Shown: positions 55,084-64,000, numbered from the stretch's first letter. The stretch: DNA of 64,000 bases from Ruminiclostridium cellobioparum subsp. termitidis CT1112 (GCF_000350485.1 NZ_AORV01000038.1:1-64000); one strand, 5' to 3'. Notes: a model not told the origin generated them from the sequence alone. Made by a program: numbers and translations.

Positions 55084-55386
55084 ATGGAATTTTGTAACAA
55101 GTGTGGTTCATTAAAGATTAACGGCAGCTGTACAAACAAAAAATGCGATCAGCACATTAAATCCATGGTGGAATTAGCAACCGCTCAGCAGGTCGAATAT
55201 ATAAAAGAACTTGCCGAGCAATTGGGAGAGGATATCAGCGACGTCAACCTGGAAGCTATGAGTAAATTGGAAGCAGTGGACCTTATTGATGATTATCTTG
55301 AAAGATTGGACGACTCTGAAAAAAAACTGACCACCAATGATGACGCTCTCGATGATGATGATTTGGATGAGGAAGAAGAATTATAA
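55084..55386 (+). CDS. Small zinc-ribbon protein with acidic tail
   Basis: 100 residues from ATG 55084. CNKCGSLKINGSC..KKC is a four-Cys zinc-ribbon; AQQVEYIKELAEQLGEDISDVNLEAMSKLEA is helical, and the last 30 residues are almost all Asp/Glu (DDALDDDDLDEEEEL). Not named in my memory. It looks like a nucleic-acid- or protein-interaction factor. It has its own terminator and lies beside the DnaA-box cluster. Confidence 0.75.
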   Translation: MEFCNKCGSLKINGSCTNKKCDQHIKSMVELATAQQVEYIKELAEQLGEDISDVNLEAMSKLEAVDLIDDYLERLDDSEKKLTTNDDALDDDDLDEEEEL

Positions 55387-55410
55387 AAATATCCGGTAGG
55401 ACGGTTTAAT

Positions 55411-55438
55411 AGAAGGCGGGGATGATTCCCCGCCTTCT
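55411..55438 (+). terminator. Terminator of the zinc-ribbon gene
   Basis: Perfect stem AGAAGGCGGGGA / TCCCCGCCTTCT with loop TGAT, then ATTTC. Twenty-five bases after the stop. Confidence 0.8.
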
Positions 55439-55445
55439 ATTTCAT

Positions 55446-55654
55446 TGTTGATAACTTTTGGATAACTGTTAATTTCGCATGTGTGGATATGTGAAATATC
55501 CGGGCCAAAACCTTGTATAAATATCTGAACATACTGAAAACTCAAGCGTCTAGTTGTTATGTCAATGTTATTTATTTGCTCCGTCTACCCTGTGGATAAT
55601 GTGTATAAGTCTGTGAATAACGTAAAATTACATGGTTGGGACAACTGTGGAAAA
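55446..55654 (+). other. Cluster of seven DnaA-box-like sites
   Basis: One perfect TGTGGATAA (complement of TTATCCACA) at 55591-55599, and six 9-mers with one difference: TGTTGATAA 55446, TTTGGATAA 55457, TGTGGATAT 55482, TGTGTATAA 55600, TGTGAATAA 55612 and TGTGGAAAA 55646. All point the same way, in a 209-bp non-coding gap between two convergent genes. Looks like a DnaA-binding locus. Confidence 0.6.
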
Positions 55655-57562
55655 CTAGTTCTTCACATTCAGTCCATATCCATATGGGAAAAGAGCATTG
55701 TAACCGTCCGATTGCTTATAGAGGGTTATAGGCAGCTGCTCCAGATTCCGCGGCCAGGTAACCGGCAGTCTCGCCGTAAATTCAGCATCTCCATAAAATG
55801 CCCTTGCAATCACTCCCCCCTCTGTTCCCGGAAGCCATGCCTGTACCAGGCCATCCCACCTGTCTATTTCATCGGTTATTAGTCTTGGACGTCCTGAGAC
55901 CAGTATTACAACTATTGGTTTTTTGGCGGCATACGCAGCTTTGAGAGTTTTTTCATTATCGGCCAATGCAGTTCCATTGACAAGATCCATGCTGTCGTCA
56001 TCCCCCTTCCCCTCTGCATAGGGGTATTCTCCAAGTACGGCAACAATAATATCGGCCTCTTCGAGTTTTGCAATATCCGTTATTATTTTATGACCTTTTT
56101 TGCCTGCAAGCTCTTTAAAACCGTCTAAAATTGTGGTGCCGCTCATCCACCGTCCATCTTCATTATCCATGCCGCCCTGCCAGGTTTTTGTCCATCCCCC
56201 GCACTGAATACCTATATTATCTGCCGCGGGCCCTATGACAGCTATGTTTTGATTATTGCCGAAGGGTATGATGTTATCCTTGTTTTTTAACAGTACCAGC
56301 GATTTCAGCACTGCTTCCTCTGCAATCTGCTTGTGAATTATATTACGGAGCGAATATTCATTTGCAGGTATTGAAGAAACGTTTTCAAACTTTCCCATTT
56401 CCATCTTCACTCTGAGAACCCTGGTTACGGCATCATTTATACGCTCGGTACGTATGTCGCCATTTCCCACCGCCTCAATCAGCGCTTCATAACATTCCCT
56501 CCACTGGGACGCCTCCATGAGTACATCAATACCTGCATCAACAGCCAGGACCACCTTGTCGTATAAACTTCCACCCTTGAGCTGGTGAATTCCTTCAAAA
56601 TCACTTATCACAATCCCGTTAAAACCCATATCGTCCTTGAGCCTGTCCTGTAAAAGGTACTTGTTCCCATGGTTCTTCTCATTGTTAATGCTGCTGTAGG
56701 ACACCATAATACTTTTAACTCCTGCATTGATGGCTTCCTGGTATACCGACAGGCATGTATCGTTCAGGTCCTTCTGATTTATATTCACGTTCCCCTGATC
56801 CATCAGGTACCCGCTGTCTCCCGTTCCGTAGCTTACCGCGCCGTCAGCCACATAGTGTTTTGCACAGGCTACCACGCCGTTCTTCTGCATGTTTGTAATA
56901 TACGGGATGGACATTATGCTCACAAGATCGGGATTCTCACTGAAGCTCTCATAGCTTCTTCCCCACCGTATATCGTTGCTGACGGCAACACAGGGTGAGA
57001 AGTTCCAGTCAATGCCGGCTGCATTGAGCTCCAGTGCCGTGGCGCCTGCTATCTTGCCTGCCAATTCGCTGTCGCCGCCCGCCCCCAGCCCAATATTATG
57101 TGGATATATCACGGTATTCTCAAGATTATTGTTACCATGGACGGCGTCTATGGCAAACAGGAGCGGAATTCCCAACCTTGTATGGACGGCGGCAGATTTA
57201 TACTCGTCGGTCAATTTGCGCCACTCCACCATGGTATTTTTCTCAGGAACCGACCCTCCCGCCGCCAGAACCGACCCTATAAAAAACTTCTGGATATCTT
57301 TTGAGGAAATAGACCTTCTCTCAACCTGAAGCATCTGGCCTACCTTTTCTTCAAGTGTCATTTCATTAAGGAATGCTGAAATATTCTCATCTACAGATTT
57401 CTTTTCATCATATAAGGATTCTAATTCATTGTATCCGTTGTCCGGCACCGAAACATTCACTCCTGGTACCACACTGGCTCTTTCACCGGAATCGCTGCAG
57501 CTTCCTGTGAATATTGAGATAAGTAACAGCATAACCAATACAACAGCTTTCTTATTACCCAT
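55655..57562 (-). CDS. GH3-family beta-glycosidase lipoprotein
   Basis: 635 residues. Lipoprotein signal ending LLISIFTGSC (lipid Cys about 22). The GH3 N-terminal TIM barrel (about 55-405) includes LFAIDAVHGNNN, VACAKHYVADG and nucleophile Asp321 in GIVISDFEGIHQL; the C-terminal sandwich (about 420-630) includes VLLKNKDNIIPFG, IAVIGPAADNIG and ILVSGRPRLI. Closest in style to beta-glucosidase/exo-glucanase (BglX-, ExoP-like) rather than NagZ, since it lacks the NagZ His-Asp loop and keeps the second domain. Releases terminal sugars from oligosaccharides outside the membrane. Next to CE7 and GH94 genes. Confidence 0.9.
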   Translation of the reverse strand: MGNKKAVVLVMLLLISIFTGSCSDSGERASVVPGVNVSVPDNGYNELESLYDEKKSVDENISAFLNEMTLEEKVGQMLQVERRSISSKDIQKFFIGSVLAAGGSVPEKNTMVEWRKLTDEYKSAAVHTRLGIPLLFAIDAVHGNNNLENTVIYPHNIGLGAGGDSELAGKIAGATALELNAAGIDWNFSPCVAVSNDIRWGRSYESFSENPDLVSIMSIPYITNMQKNGVVACAKHYVADGAVSYGTGDSGYLMDQGNVNINQKDLNDTCLSVYQEAINAGVKSIMVSYSSINNEKNHGNKYLLQDRLKDDMGFNGIVISDFEGIHQLKGGSLYDKVVLAVDAGIDVLMEASQWRECYEALIEAVGNGDIRTERINDAVTRVLRVKMEMGKFENVSSIPANEYSLRNIIHKQIAEEAVLKSLVLLKNKDNIIPFGNNQNIAVIGPAADNIGIQCGGWTKTWQGGMDNEDGRWMSGTTILDGFKELAGKKGHKIITDIAKLEEADIIVAVLGEYPYAEGKGDDDSMDLVNGTALADNEKTLKAAYAAKKPIVVILVSGRPRLITDEIDRWDGLVQAWLPGTEGGVIARAFYGDAEFTARLPVTWPRNLEQLPITLYKQSDGYNALFPYGYGLNVKN

Positions 57563-57688
57563 GATCCAGCCTCCTTACCTGTACACTTCTATATACTATA
57601 GTATAGAATTTTGAAAAAATTAGCAATATTAGGAATAAAAGATATAGAACAATGGTGCTTAACAACTAATACTCAAGTCTAAAAAGTC

Positions 57689-57717
57689 TTGTTACAATAA
57701 AATAGCGGGGGTATAAT
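57689..57717 (+). promoter_or_regulatory. sigma-A promoter of the CE7 esterase gene
   Basis: TTGTTA (57689-57694), 17-base spacer, perfect TATAAT (57712-57717), 42 bp before the ATG. Confidence 0.7.
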
Positions 57718-57758
57718 TGTATTATTATTCTATTTTGTAAATTAAGGAGACTAATATT

Positions 57759-58724
57759 ATGCTTCAGCCTTATGATCTGCCTCTTGAGCAGTTGAAGAAT
57801 TTTAAACCTGAGCTGACAAAACAGCCTGACTTTGATGATTTCTGGAGTAATGCTCTCGATGAGCTGTCTAAAATTCCTCTTAAATATACTTTGACACCAT
57901 ATGATTATCCGGTTAAAGGGGTAAAGGTTTTTACACTAAATTTTTCAGGCTTTAATAATGCCAATATACAGGGTTACTTTGCTATCCCTGACAAAGAAGG
58001 CCCCCATCCCGGCCTGATGCTGTACCACGGTTATAACTGGGCCATGGACGGCTGCGTGGGAGATACCGTAAACTGGGCCTTACACGGCTATGCAGCTTTT
58101 CAGATGCTTGTCCGCGGACAGCAGGGTTATAGCTGTGACAATGTGACTTCCACCACCGGAGGAGTTTCAGGCTGGATGACAAAGGGTATCCTTGATCCCA
58201 TGGAATACTACTACAGAGCGGTATATCTGGATGCTGTCCGGGCGCTGGAGGTACTGGCCGCCATTGATAATGTCGACGCCAAAAGGATAGGCGCACATGG
58301 AGGGAGCCAGGGCGGAGGACTGACGCTGGCGGCGGCGGCACTGAGTGGTATACCTGTGGTTGCTGTTGCTGACTGTCCCTACCTCTCAAACTTTGAGAGG
58401 GCTATAGACATCGCTCCAAACGGTCCCTACAACGAGTTCAACGAGTATTTCAGAAGAAATCCCTCTCCCGAAATTGAAATACAGGCAAAGAAAACTCTTA
58501 CATATTTTGATGTGATGAATCTTGCACCCAGGATAAAATGCCATACCTGGATAAGTTCCGGTCTGGTGGATGACATAACTCCTCCTTCAACAGTTTTCTC
58601 AGCCTACAATCAGCTGACCTGTTCAAAAGAAATAGCCGTTTTCAGGTATTTCGGACATGAATACATGCCCGGAGCTACAATACCGAAGCTCCGTACTTTG
58701 ATGAAGTATCTGCAGAATGAATAA
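57759..58724 (+). CDS. Acetyl-xylan esterase / cephalosporin-C deacetylase (CE7)
   Basis: 321 residues, cytosolic. CE7 motifs: RGQQGYS (RGQ), GGSQGGG with catalytic Ser183, Asp272 region (SSGLVDDITPP) and His300 (YFGHEYMPG). Hexameric enzymes of this family remove acetyl groups from short xylo-oligosaccharides taken up by the cell. Opening LPLEQLKNFKPELTKQPDFDDFW is typical. AAGGAG ribosome site. Confidence 0.93.
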   Translation: MLQPYDLPLEQLKNFKPELTKQPDFDDFWSNALDELSKIPLKYTLTPYDYPVKGVKVFTLNFSGFNNANIQGYFAIPDKEGPHPGLMLYHGYNWAMDGCVGDTVNWALHGYAAFQMLVRGQQGYSCDNVTSTTGGVSGWMTKGILDPMEYYYRAVYLDAVRALEVLAAIDNVDAKRIGAHGGSQGGGLTLAAAALSGIPVVAVADCPYLSNFERAIDIAPNGPYNEFNEYFRRNPSPEIEIQAKKTLTYFDVMNLAPRIKCHTWISSGLVDDITPPSTVFSAYNQLTCSKEIAVFRYFGHEYMPGATIPKLRTLMKYLQNE

Positions 58725-58735
58725 ATGGATTGCTC

Positions 58736-58805
58736 AAAAGTACATACCTGAAATTTGTATAGTTAATCACAAGTGTTTTAGCTACGATTTCAGGTATGTA
58801 CTTTT
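58736..58805 (+). terminator. Long-stem terminator after the CE7 gene
   Basis: A perfect 19-bp inverted repeat (AAAAGTACATACCTG.. / ..CAGGTATGTACTTTT) with a 32-base loop. Twelve bases after the stop. Confidence 0.7.
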
Positions 58806-58946
58806 AATAGAGTTTCCATTTAAAAAATTTATATTAAAAATGTTTGGAGATTTATTCAAGTTATGGTATCATTTCCTCATAGCTTTGAGTTTATTATTTT
58901 TTAATAACTGTGAACACGGTTTTACTGATTGGAGGTATTAATTCCG

Positions 58947-61388
58947 ATGCAATTTGGTCAATTTGATGAATTTAACAGGGAATACGTCATTACCCGCCCG
59001 GATACGCCTGCACCCTGGTGCAACTATCTGGGTTCGGTGGATTACGGCGCAATAATATCCAATAACGCAACAGGCTACAGTTTTGTGAAATCAGGAGCCT
59101 CCGGGAGAATTACCCGCTTCAGGCTAAACTCCAGATCCAACGACCAGCCCGGGAGATATATCTACATACGCGACAATTCCGACGGGGATTACTGGTCGGG
59201 GTCATGGCAGCCTGTGTGCAAGCCTCTTGATTTGTATAAGAGCGAATGCCGGCATGGGACGGCCTATACAATAATAAAGTCCCAATACAGGGATATTGAA
59301 ACTAATACCTCATATTTTGTTCCCCTGAATAAATTCTATGAAGTATGGGGCCTAAGGATAAAAAACAGCGGAGCATCTGCAAGAACGCTGTCTGTCTTTG
59401 GAATGGTTGAGTTTACAAATCATGACCACTATGAAAATGATACTGTAAATCTGCAGTATTCCCAGTTCATCAGCAAAACTTATTTTAAAGGGAATCACAT
59501 TCTCCAGGTGATAAACGAAAATGGCAGTGAAGCAGCCGCTGATGTTGACGGAGGCTGTGATGCGATGGGTGATCCTTCCTTCAGGTTTTTCGGAGTGGCC
59601 GGGGCTGAGGTGGCGGCATTTGACGGTGAAAGAGACGTGTTCATAGGCAACTATAGAAATTATGGAAATCCTGCGGCTGTGGAAGCCGGAGGATGCTCAA
59701 ACACACCCGCTTATAACGGTAATTCCTGCGGTGCCCTCCAAATCGATATAACCTTGAATCCCGGCGAGGAAAAAGAAATGATTTTCCTGCTGGGTGCCGG
59801 AGACGGGGAAATTGCCAGGGAAATCATCAATACCTATGATACCGCCCTCTCAAACAATACCGATCTGGCGGGGCAGCAGCTGGAGGAGTTAAAGCATCTC
59901 TGGCACTCCAGGCTGGAAAACTTGCAGATAGATACTCCCGATGATAAATTTGACAACATGGTCAACGTCTGGAATGCGTACCAGTGCTTTATAACCTTCC
60001 TGTGGTCGAGGGCGGCCTCCTTCCAGTACTGCGGTCTGAGAAACGGCCTGGGTTACCGGGATACCGTTCAGGATATCCAGGGTATAATTCACCTGGATTA
60101 CAGGCTGGCAAAGGAACGTCTCTGCCTCATGCTGTCGGCCCAGATTTCAAACGGGGGAGGTCTTCCTCTTGTAAAATTCGACCATGTCCCGGGAAAAATT
60201 GAAACCCCCGATGAATCGGAATATGCCAGAAAGACCGGACAGTCCTTTTACAGGGCGGATGATGCCCTATGGCTTTTCCCCACGGTTATGACCTATATCA
60301 AGGAAAGCGGGGATTGGAACTTTATAGATGAGGTTATCCCCTATGCCGACAGAGGACAGACATCAGTCTATAACCACCTGAAGCAGGCAATACAGTTCAA
60401 TCTGGACAGACAGGGCCCCCACGGCTTTCCTGCCGGCCTCTTTGCCGACTGGAATGACTGCCTGAGGTTGGGGACCAAAGGTGAATCCATGTTTGTTGCA
60501 TTCCAGTTATACCACGCCCTGTCCATATTCAGGGATTTTGCTTCAAGAAAAGGGTATGGTTCTGATGTGGAATGGGCTGATAAGCATATGGAGAGATTAA
60601 GCAAGGCCATCGACGATTTTGCCTGGGACGGGACCCGGTATGTCCGAGGCTTTACCGAGGCCGGTTATACCATAGGCTCAAAAGACAACGAAGAAGCCAG
60701 TCTCTGGCTGAATCCGCAAACCTGGGCCGTCATCAGCGGCGCAGCCGGCGGAGAAAGAGCCGGACTTGTACTTGAGCAGGTGTACAGGAAGCTCAATACC
60801 AAATATGGTGCCATGCTTTTCTACCCTGCATTCAAGAAGTTTGGGCTTCCTGTTGCCAGGATGGTGCTTTTTAATGAGGGAACAAAGGAAAATGCGGGTA
60901 TATTCTCCCAGCCGCAGGGTTGGCTTATTCTGGCCGAAACTATTGTGGGCAACGGCAACAGAGCCTATGAATATTTTAATGAAATTAATCCTGCCGCCAT
61001 GAATGAGCAGGCCGAAATCAGGGTGCTGGAGCCCTATGTTCACGGTCAGGCAACCGAAGGCATCGACACCTTGAATCACGGCCGTTCGCATGTGCACTGG
61101 CTCACCGGTACGGCCTCAACAGTTATGGTTGCCGCCGTCAACGGAATTCTGGGACTCCAGCCGGACTATGACGGAATAAATATAAATCCCTGCATTCCTG
61201 CTGCATGGAAATACTTCAGTATGACAAAGCATTTCCGCGGAAAGCTTCTTAATATAAAGGTGGATAATTCGGCAGGCGTTGAAAAAGGAGTAAAGCACCT
61301 TATTATTAACGGGAAAAAGCTTGTGGGCTGCTATGCCGCATTCGATGGACTTTCTGATAAAAATGATATTTTGGTGGTTATGGGATAA
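58947..61388 (+). CDS. GH94 disaccharide phosphorylase (cellobiose/related)
   Basis: 813 residues from ATG 58947 (GGAGG 11 bases upstream; an in-frame TTG at 58929 overlaps that site). The start MQFGQFDEFNREYVITRPDTPAPWCNYLGS, LRNGLGYRDTVQDIQG and catalytic Asp501 in ADWNDCLRLGTKGES identify GH94. Length equals cellobiose phosphorylases. The N-terminal RPDTPAPW is also close to chitobiose and laminaribiose phosphorylases, so specificity should not be taken as settled. Splits an imported disaccharide with phosphate to glucose-1-P plus sugar, saving ATP; glucose-1-P could feed GlgC or GalU, both present nearby. Confidence 0.88.
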   Translation: MQFGQFDEFNREYVITRPDTPAPWCNYLGSVDYGAIISNNATGYSFVKSGASGRITRFRLNSRSNDQPGRYIYIRDNSDGDYWSGSWQPVCKPLDLYKSECRHGTAYTIIKSQYRDIETNTSYFVPLNKFYEVWGLRIKNSGASARTLSVFGMVEFTNHDHYENDTVNLQYSQFISKTYFKGNHILQVINENGSEAAADVDGGCDAMGDPSFRFFGVAGAEVAAFDGERDVFIGNYRNYGNPAAVEAGGCSNTPAYNGNSCGALQIDITLNPGEEKEMIFLLGAGDGEIAREIINTYDTALSNNTDLAGQQLEELKHLWHSRLENLQIDTPDDKFDNMVNVWNAYQCFITFLWSRAASFQYCGLRNGLGYRDTVQDIQGIIHLDYRLAKERLCLMLSAQISNGGGLPLVKFDHVPGKIETPDESEYARKTGQSFYRADDALWLFPTVMTYIKESGDWNFIDEVIPYADRGQTSVYNHLKQAIQFNLDRQGPHGFPAGLFADWNDCLRLGTKGESMFVAFQLYHALSIFRDFASRKGYGSDVEWADKHMERLSKAIDDFAWDGTRYVRGFTEAGYTIGSKDNEEASLWLNPQTWAVISGAAGGERAGLVLEQVYRKLNTKYGAMLFYPAFKKFGLPVARMVLFNEGTKENAGIFSQPQGWLILAETIVGNGNRAYEYFNEINPAAMNEQAEIRVLEPYVHGQATEGIDTLNHGRSHVHWLTGTASTVMVAAVNGILGLQPDYDGININPCIPAAWKYFSMTKHFRGKLLNIKVDNSAGVEKGVKHLIINGKKLVGCYAAFDGLSDKNDILVVMG

Positions 61389-61417
61389 AGCAATGAATTT
61401 CTGTCACTTGGATAAAA

Positions 61418-61452
61418 AAATACCGGTACGGGCTATCACAGTACCGGTATTT
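61418..61452. terminator. Bidirectional terminator
   Basis: AAATACCGGTAC / GTACCGGTATTT, A-run before and T-run after, between convergent GH94 and metal-permease genes. Confidence 0.85.
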
Positions 61453-61484
61453 TTATGCTCTTATTTTTACTATACTCAAGATAC

Positions 61485-62324
61485 TCAGGCAAACCTCTTC
61501 CGCAGACCCAGTGTTATAAAATATATTATTGCAGAAACGATTACAATTGTTGCACCTGTGGCAGTGTCCATGTAGTAGGACAATATCAGTCCGATCAGCC
61601 CTGAAACAATTGAGATCAGTATAGTCAGGACGTTATACTGCCGTGCATTTGTAGAAACATTCCTGGCAGCGGCGGCAGGCAGCACCAGCAGTGAGTTTAT
61701 TATCAGCAAGCCTATCCACTGTATGACCAGGGTGACCGTAACAGCTATTATTGCAGTAAAGGCCAGCTCCACAGCCATGGTATTTATGCCGCGGCTTCTG
61801 GCCAGAGATATATTGACACTGACCAGTAAAACCTTATTGTAAAATAAAATCCATAAAACAACTATAACTACAGCGAGTATGAGCAGGATTCCTACCTCAA
61901 GGGGACTTATGCTGAGCAAGTCTCCCACGAGATAAGAGTTGTAGCTGATACTTCCCGAAGTCACCAGCACTACACCCAGAGCGATGGCGGCCGACGAAAA
62001 AACACCTATTACCGTATCTGTTGAAGTTTTGGTTTTATTTTTTATAAGTGTAATAAGTACCGAAAAAGCAACTGAAAACACCACTGCCGACCATATCGGC
62101 TGAATTATCCCTATTACACTTCCGATAGCTATTCCTGTAAAAGCTCCATGGCCAAGGGCATCTGAGAAAAAGGCCATGCGGTTGTTGACAATAACGGTTC
62201 CCAAAATACCGAATATGGGTGTTATCAGCAATACAGCCAGAAAGGCATTCTTCATAAAATCATATCCCAGCCATTCAAACGGCAGGATGGTATTCAACAA
62301 ACTATATATCTGGCTCAAGCTCAT
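61485..62324 (-). CDS. znuB: Metal (Zn/Mn) ABC transporter permease
   Basis: 279 residues with eight or so membrane spans, ABC-3 family. Motifs: RMAFFSDALGHGAFTGIAIG, the cytoplasmic loop LARSRGINTMAVELAFTAIIAVTVTLVIQWIG, LLVLPAAAARN. Family members carry zinc, manganese or iron; I cannot choose by sequence. Overlaps the ATPase gene by four bases (ATGA). Confidence 0.9.
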   Translation of the reverse strand: MSLSQIYSLLNTILPFEWLGYDFMKNAFLAVLLITPIFGILGTVIVNNRMAFFSDALGHGAFTGIAIGSVIGIIQPIWSAVVFSVAFSVLITLIKNKTKTSTDTVIGVFSSAAIALGVVLVTSGSISYNSYLVGDLLSISPLEVGILLILAVVIVVLWILFYNKVLLVSVNISLARSRGINTMAVELAFTAIIAVTVTLVIQWIGLLIINSLLVLPAAAARNVSTNARQYNVLTILISIVSGLIGLILSYYMDTATGATIVIVSAIIYFITLGLRKRFA

Positions 62325-63118
62325 TCCCCCTCTTCACTGCTGTCAATTAATCCAGTAAGGCCAAAAGTCTCGGATAACTTTTTATCGCTGTATACCTTAT
62401 CCGGAGGCCCGTTCAGAATTACTGTCCTATTCAGCAGCACAACCCTGTCGGCGTGTTTTTTTACCAGATCAAGGTCGTGGGATACCAGTATGATTGTCAG
62501 GTCATATTTTTCTCTTATATGCGAGACTATTTCATAAAATACTTCAAGTCCTTTCCTGTCAACCCCCGATACCGGCTCGTCCATCAGAAGCAGCTGGGGA
62601 ACAGGTTCCAGGGCCAGAGCCAGCAGCACCCTTTGAAGTTCGCCTCCCGACAGAGCTCCCAGCCTTTTGTCAATCAAGCCTTCACCCTGCACCCGCGCCA
62701 GGCAGTCCGATATCCTTTTGGTCAATTCTTTGGAAGTGCTATGAAAGGCAGGCTTTCTGCCCATGCATGCTGTAAAGAGGTTTTTCACACTCACCGGTGC
62801 CGCAGTATCAAATTCCAACTGCTGCGGCACATAGCCCACCATGGGTTTGGCACTATTCTGCCCGTTGGAGCCTGCAAAAACAATTGATCCCTCATGCTTT
62901 ATCTCTCCAAGGATTGCCTTCAGCAGCGTGCTCTTCCCTGCCCCGTTGGGACCTATCAAAGCAGTCAGCTCTCCACAGTGCAGATGCAGGTTCACATCGT
63001 GCAGGATCTCTGTTTTCCCTATCCTTACCGAAAAGTCTTTTATTTGAGTACAGCAGTACCCACTGCAGGTTTTATTAACATCACATTTTTCCCTGTGCCT
63101 TGCATTTATTTCCGACAT
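62321..63118 (-). CDS. znuC: Metal (Zn/Mn) ABC transporter ATPase
   Basis: 265 residues. Walker A GPNGAGKSTL, Q-loop GYVPQQLEFD, signature LSGGELQRVLLAL, Walker B LLLMDEPVSGVD, H-loop LVSHDLDLV. An unusual N-terminal Cys segment (KCDVNKTCSGYCCTQI) precedes the domain and might bind metal. No binding-protein gene is adjacent in this window, so znuA/adcA is elsewhere or lost. Confidence 0.92.
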   Translation of the reverse strand: MSEINARHREKCDVNKTCSGYCCTQIKDFSVRIGKTEILHDVNLHLHCGELTALIGPNGAGKSTLLKAILGEIKHEGSIVFAGSNGQNSAKPMVGYVPQQLEFDTAAPVSVKNLFTACMGRKPAFHSTSKELTKRISDCLARVQGEGLIDKRLGALSGGELQRVLLALALEPVPQLLLMDEPVSGVDRKGLEVFYEIVSHIREKYDLTIILVSHDLDLVKKHADRVVLLNRTVILNGPPDKVYSDKKLSETFGLTGLIDSSEEGE

Positions 63119-63192
63119 TGTAGATATCCTTTCAAGTACAAACTGCTTCGTTTATCCCAGCCGGTAAAGCACCCGCTGAGTATTTAAAATAC

Positions 63193-63204
63193 CTATTTAA
63201 ATAG
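63193..63204. promoter_or_regulatory. Small palindrome before the metal transporter
   Basis: CTATTTAAATAG, perfect 12-bp palindrome about 75 bp upstream of the ATPase start, within an AT-rich promoter region. Could be a metal-regulator site, although it does not match the Fur or MntR consensus. Confidence 0.3.
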
Positions 63205-63353
63205 TATACCAAAATAAGCTTGATATTTACAATATTGCACAGAAAACGCAAGCCCTGTATTAACAAGAAAAAAAGAGCCGCCTTCAAACAATCATGATTA
63301 ATAATTGTTAAAGACAGCTGTTTAGGATGTATGATAATTTTCGTGGGCGGTAT

Positions 63354-63812
63354 TTACTCCTGTACCTCCACCTTTACAATTATTTTTTTTACTTTTGACG
63401 GGCTATCCGCCATACACATAGGCTTATGCATATCGTGGGGATAAAATACAGCAAAATTGCCCGTGTTCAGCTTCAGCTGTGTCCCCCCGGTGAAACTGCA
63501 CAGCAGGCAGTCCTTCTCCTCATTGTAAACTGTATCCGGCGGCATTTCGCGGATATTTGCACAATGGATGAATTCACTGCCCCGGAAAATATACTGTATA
63601 TCAATATATTTTCTATGTGCTTCCCACAGGATCTCATTTTCCGGGACAGTTTCATATTCCTGGACCATGGCATATACCTTTTCAGCATTTATCTCATATT
63701 TGCCCGGCAGGGGATTTCCGCTTATACAGGCTTCAATAAATTCAAAGGCGGGCTTGAAGCCGCTGTGCATATTAAAATATAATTCCCTGTTCTCAAATAA
63801 GTCCAAAACCAT
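63354..63812 (-). CDS. YhcH/YjgK/YiaL (DUF386) family protein
   Basis: 152 residues from ATG 63812 (GGGAG eight bases ahead). WEAHRKYIDIQYIFRGSEFIHCA, GNFAVFYPHDMHKPMC and the C-terminal KKIIVKVEV form the cupin-like barrel with metal-binding His/Glu. Relatives assist metabolism of sialic acid or other acid sugars as anomerase-like factors, or beta-galactosidase beta subunit EbgC. Confidence 0.88.
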   Translation of the reverse strand: MVLDLFENRELYFNMHSGFKPAFEFIEACISGNPLPGKYEINAEKVYAMVQEYETVPENEILWEAHRKYIDIQYIFRGSEFIHCANIREMPPDTVYNEEKDCLLCSFTGGTQLKLNTGNFAVFYPHDMHKPMCMADSPSKVKKIIVKVEVQE

Positions 63813-63863
63813 ATAACATTCTCCCAGCAATTTTAGTTTCCATCAACACTTATTCCCTGAGGA

Positions 63864-64000
63864 TTACTTAAGTATTGCATCGATCCGTGCCAGTTCCTCA
63901 TCTGCAAATTCCGCCCGGTTCAGAGCGTCAATATTTTCCTTGATCTGTTCAAGACGGCTTGCCCCCAGAATAACACTTGTCACCCTGTCTCTTCTTAATA
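63864..64000 (-). CDS. Aldo/keto reductase, C-terminal end (cut by window edge)
   Basis: Minus strand reads LRRDRVTSVILGASRLEQIK and ends DEELARIDAILK before a TAA at 63864. TSVILGASRLEQ is the C-terminal NADPH-binding loop of aldo/keto reductases (YghZ/glyceraldehyde-3-P reductase-like). The rest lies outside the window. Confidence 0.82.
   Translation of the reverse strand, partial: LRRDRVTSVILGASRLEQIKENIDALNRAEFADEELARIDAILK

Overview
The window looks like chromosome of an anaerobic, spore-lineage, cellulose/hemicellulose-degrading Clostridia, closest in style to Ruminiclostridium and relatives. The reasons are the Gram-positive S-layer proteins, strong AAGGAGG ribosome sites, GlgC/GlgD glycogen synthesis, GH3, CE7 and GH94 sugar enzymes, and a Clostridium pasteurianum-type nitrogenase cluster. 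This is inferred from gene content; no rRNA or other phylogenetic marker is present.

Layout. 1-5.6 kb: two tandem paralogous S-layer-homology/Ig-like surface proteins (the first runs off the left edge). 5.9-14.5 kb: a membrane glycosyltransferase, glgCD, a small unknown protein, murI and a three-gene set (small membrane protein, SGNH-like protein, MBOAT acyltransferase) for surface O-acylation. 14.7-21.2 kb: a polymorphic-toxin island with a full-length DUF4157 toxin plus SUKH immunity gene, an orphan frameshifted toxin tip plus its own immunity-like gene, two copies of a ~325-bp repeat and an IS110 transposase. 21.7-26.8 kb: hflX, a partial hflX duplicate, gene remnants and a P-loop ATPase.

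26.9-43 kb: an AraC/GyrI-like regulator, then a continuous nif-mod block on the + strand: nifH, nifI1, nifI2, nifD, nifK, nifE, nifN-nifB fusion, a [2Fe-2S] ferredoxin, split homocitrate synthase (nifV-omega, nifV-alpha), modABC, an AnfO-like gene and an unknown repeat protein. The block can make the Mo nitrogenase, build FeMo-co (NifB, NifEN, homocitrate), regulate it by PII-type NifI1/NifI2 and import molybdate. By eye its GC content (about 53-58% in sampled lines) is higher than its neighbours.

43-48.8 kb: an accessory islet (toxin-antitoxin pair, XRE regulator, two HTH proteins, a possible endonuclease, an acyltransferase, a 5'-truncated aminoglycoside adenylyltransferase) ending at a tRNA-Pro gene whose 3' end is duplicated. 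49-64 kb: core genes: ttcA-like tRNA thiolase, a large NAGPA-domain secreted protein, galU, an FMN riboswitch with ribU, a zinc-ribbon protein, a cluster of DnaA-box-like sites, a GH3 lipoprotein, a CE7 esterase, a GH94 phosphorylase, a metal ABC transporter (znuBC type), a YhcH-family protein and the end of an aldo/keto reductase.

Most unusual items: the orphan toxin-tip cassette sharing its seam with the full-length toxin; the DnaA-box cluster between two convergent genes; the tRNA-Pro duplication; three genes whose ribosome sites point to AUA/AUU starts; the structured nifH leader; and the AnfO-like plus unknown Cys-tailed protein attached to a Mo-type nif operon.
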